Assembly (NCBI GenBank): GCA_900551365.1
Contig: URVZ01000055.1
Location: 1-11,574 of the forward strand
Length of the DNA: 11,574 bases
Reading direction: 5' to 3'
Source: an uncultured Collinsella sp.
GTDB lineage: Bacteria; Actinomycetota; Coriobacteriia; Coriobacteriales; Coriobacteriaceae
Shown here piece after piece: positions 11,043 through 11,574 of the stretch. The translations under genes and the position numbers were made by a program. How positions within the stretch are numbered: the stretch's first letter is position 1; each line of letters starts with the position of its first letter. Below the pieces are notes generated by a model. The model was not told the DNA's origin. It saw only the letters and a program-made list of their open reading frames with translations, and ran no database searches.

Positions 11043-11574
11043 ATGACGCAAAACAGCGCCCGCACGGGCAAACTTTATGTGGTCGGTACGCCCATCGGTA
11101 ACCTGGGCGACCTGTCTCCGCGCGTCGGCGAGGCATTTGCCGCCGCCGACGCCGTCTGCTGTGAGGACACGCGTGTGACCTCAAAGTTGCTGATGCACCT
11201 AGGCATCTCCAAGCCACTTGTCCGTTGCGACGAGAACGTGATCGCAAGTCGCGCAGCCGGCCTGGTCGACCGCTTGCTGGCGGGGGAGACCCTCGCCTTT
11301 GCCTCGGATGCCGGTATGCCGAGCGTGTCCGATCCCGGCCAGGCTTTGGTTGAGGCGGCGCGCGAGGCGGATGTGCCTGTCGAGGTTATTCCCGGCCCCT
11401 CTGCTTGCGTCACGGCGCTCGTATCGTCCGGTATTCCCTGCGAGCATTTCTTCTTCGAAGGCTTTTTGGGTCGCAAGCACGGCGACCGCGTGCGCCGACT
11501 GCAGCGCCTTGCCGTCGTCCCCGGCGCGCTCATCTTCTACGAGTCTCCACATCGCATCGTCGCGACGCTCGAGG
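11043..11574 (+). CDS. rsmI: RsmI, 16S rRNA (cytidine1402-2'-O)-methyltransferase, 3' partial
   Basis: The first 177 codons of an SAM-dependent tetrapyrrole-methylase-fold enzyme that 2'-O-methylates C1402 of 16S rRNA in the decoding site. Diagnostic motifs appear in order: KLYVVGTPIGNLGDLS (10-25), CCEDTRVTSKLLMHLGI (39-55), FASDAGMPSVSDPGQ (86-100), VEVIPGPSACVTAL (113-126), FFFEGFLGRK (135-144) and FYESPHRI near the window end. The motif is SDAGMP where SDAGTP is usual. The gene runs off the window with no stop. ATG 11043 has only a weak ribosome-binding site; the 6-base gap to the GH5-like gene suggests co-transcription. Confidence 0.95.
   Translation, partial: MTQNSARTGKLYVVGTPIGNLGDLSPRVGEAFAAADAVCCEDTRVTSKLLMHLGISKPLVRCDENVIASRAAGLVDRLLAGETLAFASDAGMPSVSDPGQALVEAAREADVPVEVIPGPSACVTALVSSGIPCEHFFFEGFLGRKHGDRVRRLQRLAVVPGALIFYESPHRIVATLE

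Overview
The window reads as a high-GC, densely packed bacterial chromosome segment with every convincing gene on the plus strand. The pilus genes, the Gram-positive style A-Q-x-T-[TV]-E prepilin motifs, the absence of outer-membrane (secretin) components and the base composition suggest an actinobacterial, Coriobacteriia-like host, possibly Collinsella. That assignment is inference from gene content; no database search was possible.

Positions 2-8151 hold most of a Tad (tight adherence, type IVc) pilus operon: a TadZ/CpaE-like ATPase (cut by the window start), the TadA/CpaF secretion ATPase, the inner-membrane platform proteins TadB and TadC, a Flp pilin, an unrecognised single-pass membrane protein, a second Flp-like mini-pilin, a TadE-like pseudopilin, a 721-residue TadG-like protein and a second TadE-like protein. 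A DUF192-family gene (8148-8507) is attached by a 4-base overlap. Junctions are overlaps or gaps of at most about 10 bases, so the block looks like one transcript. The expected prepilin peptidase (TadV) and CpaB/RcpC are not in the window and would have to lie elsewhere. TadZ should place the machine, TadA should power it through TadB/TadC, and the pilins plus TadE/TadG-like proteins should form or prime the fibre.

Positions 8508-9116 hold a small two-gene module: an 88-residue probable toxin (BrnT/RelE-like appearance) and a ribbon-helix-helix antitoxin, preceded by a perfect 8-bp inverted repeat that is a good candidate autoregulatory operator.

Positions 9117-9974 are mainly non-coding and are the most unusual part. 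A strong promoter drives tRNA-Phe(GAA), followed by an intrinsic terminator. The tRNA 3' end plus terminator is repeated as a 62-bp direct repeat 185 bp downstream (61/62 identical), enclosing a 123-bp GC-rich, hairpin-dense insert. Next come four tandem, diverged palindromic units with an exact 62-bp period, each with 14-nt arms around an 18-nt loop and some compensatory arm changes.

Positions 9975-11036 encode a GH5 (exo-beta-1,3-glucanase-like) protein without a visible signal peptide. Its acid/base Asn-Glu pair is replaced by Asp-Thr while the nucleophile Glu is kept, suggesting a pseudoenzyme or altered chemistry. The window ends inside rsmI (16S rRNA C1402 2'-O-methyltransferase).
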